NCBI RefSeq assembly: GCF_000016285.1
Contig: NC_011989.1
Coordinates: 1,925,001-1,989,000 of the forward strand
Reading direction: 5' to 3'
DNA length: 64,000 nucleotides
Source: Allorhizobium ampelinum S4
Lineage (GTDB): Bacteria > Pseudomonadota > Alphaproteobacteria > Rhizobiales > Rhizobiaceae
Positions 15,642 through 24,050 of this stretch are shown one piece after another. Each line of letters starts with the position of its first letter. Within the stretch, counting starts at the first letter, position 1. The translations under genes were made by a program, and so were the position numbers. The notes below the pieces were generated by a model. The model saw only the letters and a list, made by a program, of their open reading frames with translations. It did not search any database and had not been told where the DNA came from.

Positions 15642-17468
15642 TCATTGCGCCCTGGCATCCCACCAGGTGGGGAGTTGATAGCCCAGCATCGGTACCTGGT
15701 CAGGCCTTGCAATGCGCTTCCAGCGCGCCAGCCATTGTTCGCCATTATAATAGAGCGGCACCACGTAATGCCCGGCCACCAGCAGGCGATCCAGGGCCCG
15801 CACGCTGGCCTGATAGTCCTCGAGGCTTCTGGCATTGACCATGGTGTTCAGCACCCGGTCGATATCCGGATTGGCAACACCGGCATAATTGAAACTGCTT
15901 TGCCGATCCCGGGCAGTGGAACCCCAGCGGTTGAATTGTTCGATACCGGGAGCCAGCGTCGAAGGATAGGCCATGACGACCATGTCATAATCGAAGCTGT
16001 TGGAGCGCGCCTGATATTGCGCGTCATCCACCGTCCGGATGCTCATGCCGATGCCGATCAGCCTCAGGGTGCGCTGATAGGCAAGCGCCATTTTCTCTTG
16101 GCCGGCATTCTGGGTCATGACCTCGAAAGACAGTGGCTTGCCCTGGGCATCGACCATTTTTCCATCATTGATCGAATAGCCAGCCTGGCTGAGCAGCGCG
16201 ACGGCCTGGCGCAGAATATTACGGTCGGCGCCCGAACCATCGGAAATCGGCAATGTATAGGTGCCTGCCAGGATTTCCGGGGCAATCGTGTTGCGCGCAT
16301 TGCCGAGAATTGCCAGCTCACGGTCGTCGGCGGCATGGCCAAAGGCGCCGAGCGGCGAATTCTGCCAGTAACTCTGGATTCGCTTGAACGCATTGCCGTA
16401 GATGTTTTTGTTGACCCACTCGAAGTCGAAGGCGAGCGTCAGCGCCTCGCGCACCTTCACATCGGCAAAGATCGGGCGGCGGGTATTGAACACGAATCCC
16501 AGCATGCCCGTCGGTTTTTGTGGGGTAAAGGTCTCGCGCACAACATCGCCATTCACGGCTGCCGGAAAATTATAAGCCCGCAGCCAATGGGCCGAATCAC
16601 CATCAGGGTAAAGATCGATCTCACCCTTCTTGAAGGCTTCGAACAGGGTGCTGTCCTGCAAAAAATAGGTTACGCTGACTTCGTCGTAATTATCGAAACC
16701 CACCTTCGAGGGAAGATCCTTGCCCCAATAATTCGGATCGCGCTGATAGGTAATCCGCTCGCCGGGGCGTATATCCTTGATCTTATAGGGGCCGGAGCCA
16801 ACAGGCACATTCAGCGACGATTGTTCGAACAGGTCCGGGTCGATGGCGTGTTTCGGCAGGATCGGTGTTGCATAGGCCAGAAGCAGCGGAATTTCCCGGT
16901 CGGCCTTGTCGTTGAAGGTGAAGCGGACACTATGCTCGCCAACCTTTTCCATCTTGGCGACGCCATTCAACCGCTTGTCGAAAGGTGCACGGCCTTTCTG
17001 CTGGAGGATCTGGAGCGTGAAAATCACGTCATCCGGCGTCACGGGCTGGCCATCGTGCCAGCGGGCCTTGGGGTTGAGGTTGAACTGGATGAAGCTGCGG
17101 GCATCATCCCACTCCACGCTCTGCGCCAGAAGACCGTAGAGCGTGTAGGGTTCGCCGGCCGAGCGCGTCATCAGCGTTTCGTAAAACAGGTTGCCGTAGT
17201 CAGGGTCCCAGATGCCGCGCGCCGTTGTGCGCATGCCCTTGATGACAAAGGGGTTGAAGCTGTCGAACGTGCCGACCACGCCGTAAGAGATCCGACCGCC
17301 CTTCTTTACGTCAGGGTTGACGTAAGGCAAGTGCTTGTAATCGGCGGGCAGGGCGGGTTTGCCATACATGGATATGGCATTGACGGGCTCGGCCAAGGTA
17401 GCCGATGCGGCAAACACGCCGCAGAACGGCAGGACCAAGACCAGCAGGGTCGACAAAAGACGCCGCAA
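15642..17468 (-). CDS. ABC transporter periplasmic peptide-binding protein (SBP family 5, YejA-like)
   Basis: A 608-aa protein with a signal peptide (RLLSTLLVLVLPFCGVFAAS, cleavage near ATLA-EP). Family-5 features include KGGRISYGVVGTFDSFNPF, WDPDYGNLFYETLMTR, the solute-binding signature ARWHDGQPVTPDDVIFTL, GSGPYKIKDI and YQRDPNYWGKDLP. The extended length fits the YejA/microcin-C-type subgroup. Start is TTG at 17468 behind GAGAGGAAA. No permease or ATPase genes flank it, so it must use a transporter encoded elsewhere or act as an orphan. Confidence 0.9.
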   Translation of the reverse strand: MRRLLSTLLVLVLPFCGVFAASATLAEPVNAISMYGKPALPADYKHLPYVNPDVKKGGRISYGVVGTFDSFNPFVIKGMRTTARGIWDPDYGNLFYETLMTRSAGEPYTLYGLLAQSVEWDDARSFIQFNLNPKARWHDGQPVTPDDVIFTLQILQQKGRAPFDKRLNGVAKMEKVGEHSVRFTFNDKADREIPLLLAYATPILPKHAIDPDLFEQSSLNVPVGSGPYKIKDIRPGERITYQRDPNYWGKDLPSKVGFDNYDEVSVTYFLQDSTLFEAFKKGEIDLYPDGDSAHWLRAYNFPAAVNGDVVRETFTPQKPTGMLGFVFNTRRPIFADVKVREALTLAFDFEWVNKNIYGNAFKRIQSYWQNSPLGAFGHAADDRELAILGNARNTIAPEILAGTYTLPISDGSGADRNILRQAVALLSQAGYSINDGKMVDAQGKPLSFEVMTQNAGQEKMALAYQRTLRLIGIGMSIRTVDDAQYQARSNSFDYDMVVMAYPSTLAPGIEQFNRWGSTARDRQSSFNYAGVANPDIDRVLNTMVNARSLEDYQASVRALDRLLVAGHYVVPLYYNGEQWLARWKRIARPDQVPMLGYQLPTWWDARAQ

Positions 17469-17818
17469 ACCATTTCCTCTCGAGATCAGTATTTTAAATT
17501 TCGCGGCAAATTATCACGAACTGCCGGAAAGCCAACCGCTATGGCACAATTCCTGCCATGGAAGCGCCATGTAAGTGACTGGGTGGAATTGTCCAGTAAA
17601 ACAAATGGCGCGTGCGCTCAATCGTTCCACAAATTGGATGCATCTCTCCCAAACACCAAAGAAGCACTGGATATTCGCAGCGATGCGCTGTAACAGGATC
17701 ACCACACACATCGGGTCATCTATTTGCCTCATTTAAAACCCAGGGGATGAACGAATAGGCCGATCTAATCGGGTGAGAACTTCGGTTCGACAAAAGTTTT
17801 CAGGAGACGGATCTCGTT
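17469..17818. other. Intergenic region with a weak sigma-54-like palindrome
   Basis: No gene is supported in these 350 bases. At 17542-17557 TGGCACAATTCCTGCC keeps GG/GC at -24/-12 spacing on the plus strand, but the same bases are the inverted repeat ATGGCA-N7-TGCCAT, so the match may be fortuitous. AGGAG at 17802-17806 serves the IalB-like gene, with unusually long spacing (12 bases). Confidence 0.3.
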
Positions 17819-18454
17819 ATGACGTTTACAGCAGCCAAAACCGCGCGTGCGGCACTCTCCGCTCTCGTTCTCTCCACTGGCTTTGCTGGCGCATCTTTTG
17901 CCCAGCAGCAGCCCGCTGGCGATGCCGGCTTGCCGCCGCAGGGTTGGTTCAAGACCTGCGCCAAGCAGGAAGACAACGATATCTGCACGGTGCAGAACAT
18001 TCAGGTCGCGCAGAACCGCCAGATGATTATCGCCGTGGCGATCATCTCCATCGAAGGCAAGATGAACCGCAAGCTGATGCAGGTTTCCGTGCCTTCCGCA
18101 CGGCTCGTCCCTCCGGGCGTCGTTTTGCAGATCGATGGCGGCAAGGGCCAGAAGATCGATTACGCCGTCTGCTTCCCGGACCGTTGCACAGCTGAAATTC
18201 CGCTGACGGACGCGATGATTGCCAGCCTGAAGAAGGGGCATGACGTGGTGTTCACGTCGATGAACTTCCGCCGCGTTCCAAACCCGATCAAGATTTCGCT
18301 TGATGGCTTTACCGGCTCTTACGATGGCCCAGCTATCACCCAGTCCCAGGCGCAGGAGCGCCAGCGTCTGCTGGAAGAAGCCATGCAGAAGAAGAACGAA
18401 GAATCGCAGAAGGCCCTGGAAGACGCCCAGAAGGCCGCCAAGGAAACCAAATAA
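17819..18454 (+). CDS. Invasion-associated locus B (IalB) family periplasmic protein
   Basis: A 211-aa protein with a signal peptide (AALSALVLSTGFAGASFAQ, cleavage after FAQ). The IalB domain runs from GWFKTCAKQEDNDICTVQNI to about NPIKISLDGFTGSY and includes paired cysteines (TCAKQEDNDIC and VCFPDRCTAEIPL) that can form disulphides. The C-terminus is a charged coiled-coil-like tail (QERQRLLEEAMQKKNEESQ). In Bartonella IalB aids erythrocyte invasion; in rhizobia the role is unknown, probably envelope-related. It is followed by a strong terminator. Confidence 0.88.
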   Translation: MTFTAAKTARAALSALVLSTGFAGASFAQQQPAGDAGLPPQGWFKTCAKQEDNDICTVQNIQVAQNRQMIIAVAIISIEGKMNRKLMQVSVPSARLVPPGVVLQIDGGKGQKIDYAVCFPDRCTAEIPLTDAMIASLKKGHDVVFTSMNFRRVPNPIKISLDGFTGSYDGPAITQSQAQERQRLLEEAMQKKNEESQKALEDAQKAAKETK

Positions 18455-18480
18455 TCGGTTATTCCTTTGCTTCATTGAAA

Positions 18481-18514
18481 AAAAGCCCCGGTCGTTAAAC
18501 CGGGGCTTTTTTTA
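18481..18514 (+). terminator. Rho-independent terminator after the IalB-like gene
   Basis: Stem GCCCCGG (18485-18491) / CCGGGGC (18500-18506), extended by A-T pairs, with an 8-base loop and a T7 run. It is bidirectional in appearance and also lies just past the hspQ stop on the opposite strand. Confidence 0.9.
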
Positions 18515-18535
18515 TAGGACATAATGATCAACTGA

Positions 18536-18865
18536 TCAGTGAGCCAAATTCATCCGCGGCTTGTAATGACCGGCCTGCTCTTCCACGAAGATCTGGTTGA
18601 TATGCGGATTGCGCAGCGGTTCGCCGCTTTCGTCTGTCTCCAGATTTTGTTCGGAGACGTAGGCGACGTATTCCGTCTCGGCATTTTCAGCCAACAGGTG
18701 ATAGAAGGGCTGATCCTTGCTGGGCCGCAATTCTGCGGGGATCGCGTTCCACCATTCTTCCGTATTGGCGAATTCCGGATCGACGTCGAAAACGACGCCG
18801 CGAAACGGAAATACCTTGTGACGAACAATGTCACCGATTCCAAACTTTGCGTTGCGTTGTTTCAT
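18536..18865 (-). CDS. hspQ: Heat shock protein HspQ
   Basis: The ATG at 18865 (MKQRNAKFGIGDIVRHK) with AGGAAA upstream gives the normal length of about 109 aa; the frame to 18955 adds non-family sequence. Conserved blocks are FPFRGVVFDVDPEF, TEEWWNAIPAELRPSKDQPF and YHLLAENAETEYVAYVSEQN. HspQ is a small beta-barrel (YccV-like) protein that, in gamma-proteobacteria, enhances Lon and binds hemimethylated DNA. It is transcribed alone on the minus strand. Confidence 0.93.
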   Translation of the reverse strand: MKQRNAKFGIGDIVRHKVFPFRGVVFDVDPEFANTEEWWNAIPAELRPSKDQPFYHLLAENAETEYVAYVSEQNLETDESGEPLRNPHINQIFVEEQAGHYKPRMNLAH

Positions 18866-19011
18866 GGCTTTGTTTCCTTTCGTCAAATATTTGGGAAACG
18901 GGACAACGAACATCAAGGGCCTCGACATGGTTTTGTCACAAAACGGCTGAGGCATGGCCGCCCGGTTTAACGAGATGTGTAATTACAAAAAAATACCAAT
19001 GATACTGCAAT

Positions 19012-19040
19012 AAAAAAGCCGGCAGGGTTGCTGCCGGCTT
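19012..19040 (-). terminator. Rho-independent terminator of glnA
   Basis: A perfect 10-bp stem (AAGCCGGCAG at 19016-19025, CTGCCGGCTT at 19031-19040) with a 5-base loop. On the minus strand it is followed by a T6 run, just after the glnA stop. Confidence 0.88.
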
Positions 19041-19054
19041 TGGTTTCGATCTGA

Positions 19055-20464
19055 TCAGACCGAGTAGTACATGTCGTATTCCACCGGATGAGGCGTCATG
19101 TCGTAACGCATGACTTCCTGCATCTTGATGTCGATGAAGGCGTCGATCTGGTCGTCGTCGAAGACGCCGCCTGCGGTCAGGAACTTGCGATCCTTGTCGA
19201 GGCTTTCCAGCGCTTCGCGCAACGAGGCGCAAACCGTCGGGATCTTCTTCAATTCCTTCGGCGGCAGGTCGTAGAGATCCTTGTCCATGGCCTTGCCAGG
19301 ATGGATCTTGTTCTTGATACCATCGAGACCAGCCATCAGCATGGCGGCAAAACCGAGATAGGGGTTGGCGGTCGGGTCAGGGAAGCGGACTTCGACGCGC
19401 TTTGCCTTCGGGTTGGAGCCGAACGGAATGCGGCAGGAGGCGGAACGGTTGCGGGCGGAATAGGCCAGCAAAACCGGTGCTTCATAGCCAGGCACCAGGC
19501 GCTTGTAGGAATTGGTCGAGGGGTTGGTGAAGGCATTCAGTGCCTTGGCATGCTTGATGATGCCGCCGATGTAATAGAGGCAGCTTTCCGACAGGCCGGC
19601 ATATTCGTCACCGGCGAAGGTCGGCTTGCCATCTTTCCAGATCGACTGATGCACATGCATGCCCGAGCCATTGTCGCCAAAGATCGGCTTAGGCATGAAG
19701 GTTGCAGTCTTGCCATAGGCATTGGCAACCTGATGCACGACATATTTGTAGATCTGCATCTTGTCGGCATTGCGCACCAGCGTGTCGAACTTGATGCCAA
19801 GCTCATGCTGGGCCGCAGCCACTTCATGGTGATGCTTTTCGACGACAACGCCCATTTCGGAGAGCACTGTCAGCATTTCCGAGCGCATATCCTGGCAGCT
19901 GTCGATTGGCGGAACCGGGAAATAACCGCCCTTGACACGCGGACGGTGTCCGAGATTGCCGGTTTCATAATCGGTATCGTCGTTGGACGGCAATTCGGTG
20001 GAATCGAGCCTGAAGCCGGTATTGTAAGGATCGGCCTTGTATTTCACGTCATCGAAAATGAAGAATTCGGCTTCCGGGCCAAAAAATGCCGTGTCGCCGA
20101 TGCCGGAGGCCTTGAGATAGGCTTCCGCCTTCTTGGCCGTGCCGCGCGGATCGCGATTATAGGCTTCACCGGAGACCGGATCGAGAATATCGCAGAGAAT
20201 GACCATGGTCGACTGGGCGAAGAACGGGTCCATATGCACCGTTTCCACGTCTGGCATCAGCACCATGTCGGATTCGTTGATCGCCTTCCAGCCTGCGATA
20301 GAGGAGCCGTCGAACATGACGCCATCGGCGAACATGTCTTCATCGACACAGACGATGTCCATGGTGACGTGCTGCAACTTGCCCTTGGGGTCGGTGAACC
20401 TGAGATCGACAAATTTTACGTCATTGTCTTTGATTTGTTTAAGAATATCCTGTGCGGTCGTCAT
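19055..20464 (-). CDS. glnA: Glutamine synthetase type I
   Basis: A 469-aa GSI. It shows the beta-grasp N-terminus ([19 protein letters not shown]), [13 protein letters not shown], the metal/glutamate-site segment [15 protein letters not shown], the ATP-site [18 protein letters not shown] and [11 protein letters not shown], and [15 protein letters not shown]. The adenylylation tyrosine is present in [10 protein letters not shown] (about residue 398), so GlnE control is expected. It makes glutamine from glutamate, ammonia and ATP. It follows glnB by 61 bases on the same strand, the classical rhizobial glnBA operon. Confidence 0.98.
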   Translation of the reverse strand: MTTAQDILKQIKDNDVKFVDLRFTDPKGKLQHVTMDIVCVDEDMFADGVMFDGSSIAGWKAINESDMVLMPDVETVHMDPFFAQSTMVILCDILDPVSGEAYNRDPRGTAKKAEAYLKASGIGDTAFFGPEAEFFIFDDVKYKADPYNTGFRLDSTELPSNDDTDYETGNLGHRPRVKGGYFPVPPIDSCQDMRSEMLTVLSEMGVVVEKHHHEVAAAQHELGIKFDTLVRNADKMQIYKYVVHQVANAYGKTATFMPKPIFGDNGSGMHVHQSIWKDGKPTFAGDEYAGLSESCLYYIGGIIKHAKALNAFTNPSTNSYKRLVPGYEAPVLLAYSARNRSASCRIPFGSNPKAKRVEVRFPDPTANPYLGFAAMLMAGLDGIKNKIHPGKAMDKDLYDLPPKELKKIPTVCASLREALESLDKDRKFLTAGGVFDDDQIDAFIDIKMQEVMRYDMTPHPVEYDMYYSV

Positions 20465-20525
20465 TAGGTTTGTTCCTCGATTTGATGACGATTATAAGAC
20501 CCGACCTCCCTCAGCCGGGCCGCAT

Positions 20526-21200
<675 letters not shown>

Positions 21201-22682
21201 ATGATGCAAACATCTTTTCATCACCTGATTTCTCCCTCTTCCATGGCGCTGGTGGACCTTGATGCGGCCAACTCGGGCATCGATAGTTATGGCCTGATGC
21301 GCAAGGCCGGTTCTGCCGTGGCGGCAGCGGCACTCCGGCTTTTCCCCCAGGCGCTGAGGGTGGCGGTGCTGTGTGGGCCGGGAAACAATGGCGGTGACGG
21401 CTATGTTGCGGCTGAAGCGCTGCGTCAATCCGGGGTTTTGGTGCAGGTCTTTTACCTGGGCGAGCCGGAAAAGTTGAATGGAGATGCCGCTCTGGCTTTT
21501 GCCGACTACCAGGGCAAGGCCGAACCCCTAGCTCTCTATGATCCTCAGCAGGGGGATCTGGTGGTAGACGCTTTGTTCGGAGCAGGCCTCGCGCGGTACT
21601 TGCCTTTGCCGGTGACAGAACTGATCGAGCGGGTCAATCGGGTCGGTATCGCCGTTGTCGCGGTCGATCTGCCCTCCGGTATAGACGGCCGCACGGGCCA
21701 GCCCCGCCCGGTGGCGTTTCAGGCAGCCCATACGGTGACATTCATGGCAAGAAAGCCGGGACATGTGCTGCTACCTGGACGTTCGCTCTGCGGCACGGTG
21801 GAGATCTACGATATCGGCATCCCTTGTCGCACCATTGAACAACATCGAGGAGACGTTGCTGTCAATCATCCCGATTTATGGGCGCATCTCCTGCCAAGGA
21901 TCTCCGGCGCTAGCCATAAATTCACCCGCGGCCATCTTACGGTGTTTTCCGGGCGCAGCAGCGCGACAGGTGCCGCGCGGCTGTCCGCTATGGCAGGATT
22001 GAAGGCCGGGGCCGGGCTGGTGACACTGGCCTCACCGGCCAGTGCCGTTCTTGTCAATGCCGCGCAGACCACTGCCGTGATGGTGAAGGCCATCAATGAT
22101 CTTGATGACCTTGAGGACTATCTGACTGACCAGCGGATGAGCGCCTTCGTGCTCGGACCCGGATTTGGGATTGGCGAAAAGGCGCGGGAATTCACCCTTT
22201 CGCTGTCCAAACGCAGGCTGATTCTCGATGCCGACGGTATTTCTTCTTTTAGGGATCAACCAGACGAGCTTTTCGACGCATTTTCCGGCAATGAAACCCG
22301 CTTGGTTCTGACGCCGCATGAGGGCGAGTTTGCTCGCCTGTTTGCCGATATTGCCGGTGAGAAGACGTTGGGCAAAGTTGAAAAGGCCCAGGCTGCCGCC
22401 AGAAAAGCCAATGCGGCGGTGGTCTACAAAGGTGCAGACACAGTGATTGCCGCTCCCGATGGCCGGGCGCTGATCAACGAAAATGCGCCGCCGTGGCTTG
22501 CCACAGCCGGTTCCGGCGATGTGTTGGCCGGGATCATCGGCGGACTACTAGCGCAAGGCGTTCCGGCCTTTGAGGCTGCGGCAGCAGGTGTCTGGCTGCA
22601 TGCTGAAACGGGCGCAAGGCTCGGCGAGGGATTGACAGCAGAGGATCTGGCTGCGGCTGTGAAACCCTTTCGCCAAGGCTAA
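21201..22682 (+). CDS. nnr: Bifunctional NAD(P)H-hydrate epimerase / ADP-dependent NAD(P)HX dehydratase
   Basis: A 493-aa fusion of the YjeF_N epimerase (residues about 10-210; GPGNNGGDGYVAAEAL and VVDALFGAGL, DLPSGIDGRTG) and the YjeF_C dehydratase (about 230-490; HKFTRGHLTVFSG, AFVLGPGFG, LVLTPHEGEFARL, ATAGSGDVLAGIIGG). It repairs the hydrated forms of NADH and NADPH. The start is ATG 21201 or 21204; no strong ribosome site is visible for either. Convergent with the GNAT gene, whose stop overlaps by 4 bases. Confidence 0.93.
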   Translation: MMQTSFHHLISPSSMALVDLDAANSGIDSYGLMRKAGSAVAAAALRLFPQALRVAVLCGPGNNGGDGYVAAEALRQSGVLVQVFYLGEPEKLNGDAALAFADYQGKAEPLALYDPQQGDLVVDALFGAGLARYLPLPVTELIERVNRVGIAVVAVDLPSGIDGRTGQPRPVAFQAAHTVTFMARKPGHVLLPGRSLCGTVEIYDIGIPCRTIEQHRGDVAVNHPDLWAHLLPRISGASHKFTRGHLTVFSGRSSATGAARLSAMAGLKAGAGLVTLASPASAVLVNAAQTTAVMVKAINDLDDLEDYLTDQRMSAFVLGPGFGIGEKAREFTLSLSKRRLILDADGISSFRDQPDELFDAFSGNETRLVLTPHEGEFARLFADIAGEKTLGKVEKAQAAARKANAAVVYKGADTVIAAPDGRALINENAPPWLATAGSGDVLAGIIGGLLAQGVPAFEAAAAGVWLHAETGARLGEGLTAEDLAAAVKPFRQG

Positions 22683-23218
22683 AACACCAGAACCATGGCG
22701 ACGCGGCGAAGTGGATTGAGGCCTTTTACCGCTTCTGCGGCAAGAATCTCTTTCAGCCGGACGGGACAGGCGTCCCCCTCAATGGCTTGAAACCCAAGAG
22801 AAGAATAAAAGGGCGCGTTGAAAGGCGCGAAACGGTCCGTCGTCAGCATCGCACCCACGAGATGTCTGGTCCGTCCTTCAGTGAGCAGAGCGTTTATGAG
22901 CCGCCGCCCAATTCCTTGTCGCTGCCATTCAGGATGAACATCCACTTCTCCTATGTGCAGCCATCCCTCGCTGATATAGCCCCCAGCATATCCGACCGAA
23001 CTCTCCGTTCCATCGAAAGCCGCCAGAAGCAGACCGGCATCGAGATACACTTGCAATTCCTCGTCGCTGCTTGCAGCAGGGTCGCCTGTTACGGCCCCAG
23101 CAGCCCGAAGGGTTTCGAACGAGGCCAATTCCACATTTCGCAAATTGCAAAAATGCCGCGTTGTAGCTGGACCGATATGGATCGTGTCAGAAGGCTCGCC
23201 GATGGGTGTCGTCATCAT
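22679..23218 (-). CDS. GNAT-family N-acetyltransferase
   Basis: The ATG at 23218 (MMTTPIGEPSDTI) lies just after the DUF72 stop with AGG close by, so coupling to the upstream genes is likely; the frame to 23308 would overlap DUF72. The 179-aa protein has the acetyl-CoA pyrophosphate loop VDVHPEWQRQGIGRRLINAL (motif A: Q-R-x-G-I-G) and NAPFYSSLGF (motif B). Substrate unknown. Confidence 0.85.
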   Translation of the reverse strand: MMTTPIGEPSDTIHIGPATTRHFCNLRNVELASFETLRAAGAVTGDPAASSDEELQVYLDAGLLLAAFDGTESSVGYAGGYISEGWLHIGEVDVHPEWQRQGIGRRLINALLTEGRTRHLVGAMLTTDRFAPFNAPFYSSLGFQAIEGDACPVRLKEILAAEAVKGLNPLRRVAMVLVF

Positions 23219-23225
23219 CAGACCT

Positions 23226-24029
23226 TCAGTTCGATAGCGCTTTCTGAAGCAATTGCGCGCCATTCGGCGCATTGACCTTGCCGCCCGTGATGAAAAACGC
23301 AAAGACATCGCGTGGTTTTTTATCCACTATCCGTTGCGGCGCGATCAGCGGCAAATCCTGCGGCACCCCGCCTTCGGCATAGGCGGAAAACCGCTTTGCC
23401 CAGTCCTTCACCTGGGTTTCAGGATAGCAGGTCTTGACCTCACCCGTTCCCTTTTGCAGCCGGGCATAGACGAAATCCGCGGTGACATCGGCAAACATCG
23501 GATAATCGTGGTGATCAGCACAGACTGCGGCCACACCATGACGCTCCAGCATGGTGATGAAATCAGGTGTCTGGAACGAGGGATGGCGTGGCTCGACCAC
23601 ATGCCGCAGCGTCAAACCATCAAGGGTTTTCGGCAGGAGCGACAGAAACCCCTCGAAATCCTCAGGTTCGAACTTTTTCGTTGCCATGAATTGCCAGAGA
23701 ATAGGGCCAAGATGGTTCCCCAGCTCCGCGATACCCTGGCTCAGGAACTTCTCAATAGACGGACCGGCCTCCGCCAATATCTTGCGATTGGTGCAATAAC
23801 GACTGGCTTTCAGCGAAAAGATGAAATCGTCAGGCACGTCAGAGGCCCATTTGGCAAAGGTTTCCGGCTTCTGGCTGGAATAATAGGTACCGTTGACCTC
23901 AATAGCCGTGAGCTGGCGGCTGGCATGTTCCAACTGCCGTTTCTTCGGAAGCCTTTCAGGATAGAACGTGCCTTCCCATGGCTCGAAAGTCCAGCCGCCG
24001 ATGCCGGTGCGGATTGTGCCTGCGGTCAT
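23226..24029 (-). CDS. DUF72 family protein
   Basis: A 267-aa protein with the family start IRTGIGGWTFEPWEGTFYPE, EVNGTYYSSQKPETFAKWA, FSLKASRYCTN, LGPILWQF and a C-terminal YARLQKGTGEVKTCYPE. DUF72 proteins (YecE-like) have a TIM-barrel fold and unknown biochemistry. It starts 21 bases after the uvrA stop and is followed closely by the GNAT gene, so uvrA-DUF72-GNAT probably form one transcript, which would place DUF72 in the SOS response here. Confidence 0.9.
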   Translation of the reverse strand: MTAGTIRTGIGGWTFEPWEGTFYPERLPKKRQLEHASRQLTAIEVNGTYYSSQKPETFAKWASDVPDDFIFSLKASRYCTNRKILAEAGPSIEKFLSQGIAELGNHLGPILWQFMATKKFEPEDFEGFLSLLPKTLDGLTLRHVVEPRHPSFQTPDFITMLERHGVAAVCADHHDYPMFADVTADFVYARLQKGTGEVKTCYPETQVKDWAKRFSAYAEGGVPQDLPLIAPQRIVDKKPRDVFAFFITGGKVNAPNGAQLLQKALSN

Positions 24030-24050
24030 CTGCCCACTCCTTGTTGATCG

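Noticed and set aside
17542-17557. Sigma-54 promoter for the IalB-like gene
   Set aside because: The match is only partial, lies over 250 bases upstream, and is explained equally well as a short inverted repeat.
15636-17693. 685-aa plus-strand frame opposite the peptide-binding protein
   Set aside because: It is the antisense shadow of a clear family-5 binding protein in GC-rich DNA; it has no family motifs and no ribosome site.
19088-20467. 459-aa plus-strand frame opposite glnA
   Set aside because: Antisense shadow of glutamine synthetase, His/Arg-rich with no recognisable domain.
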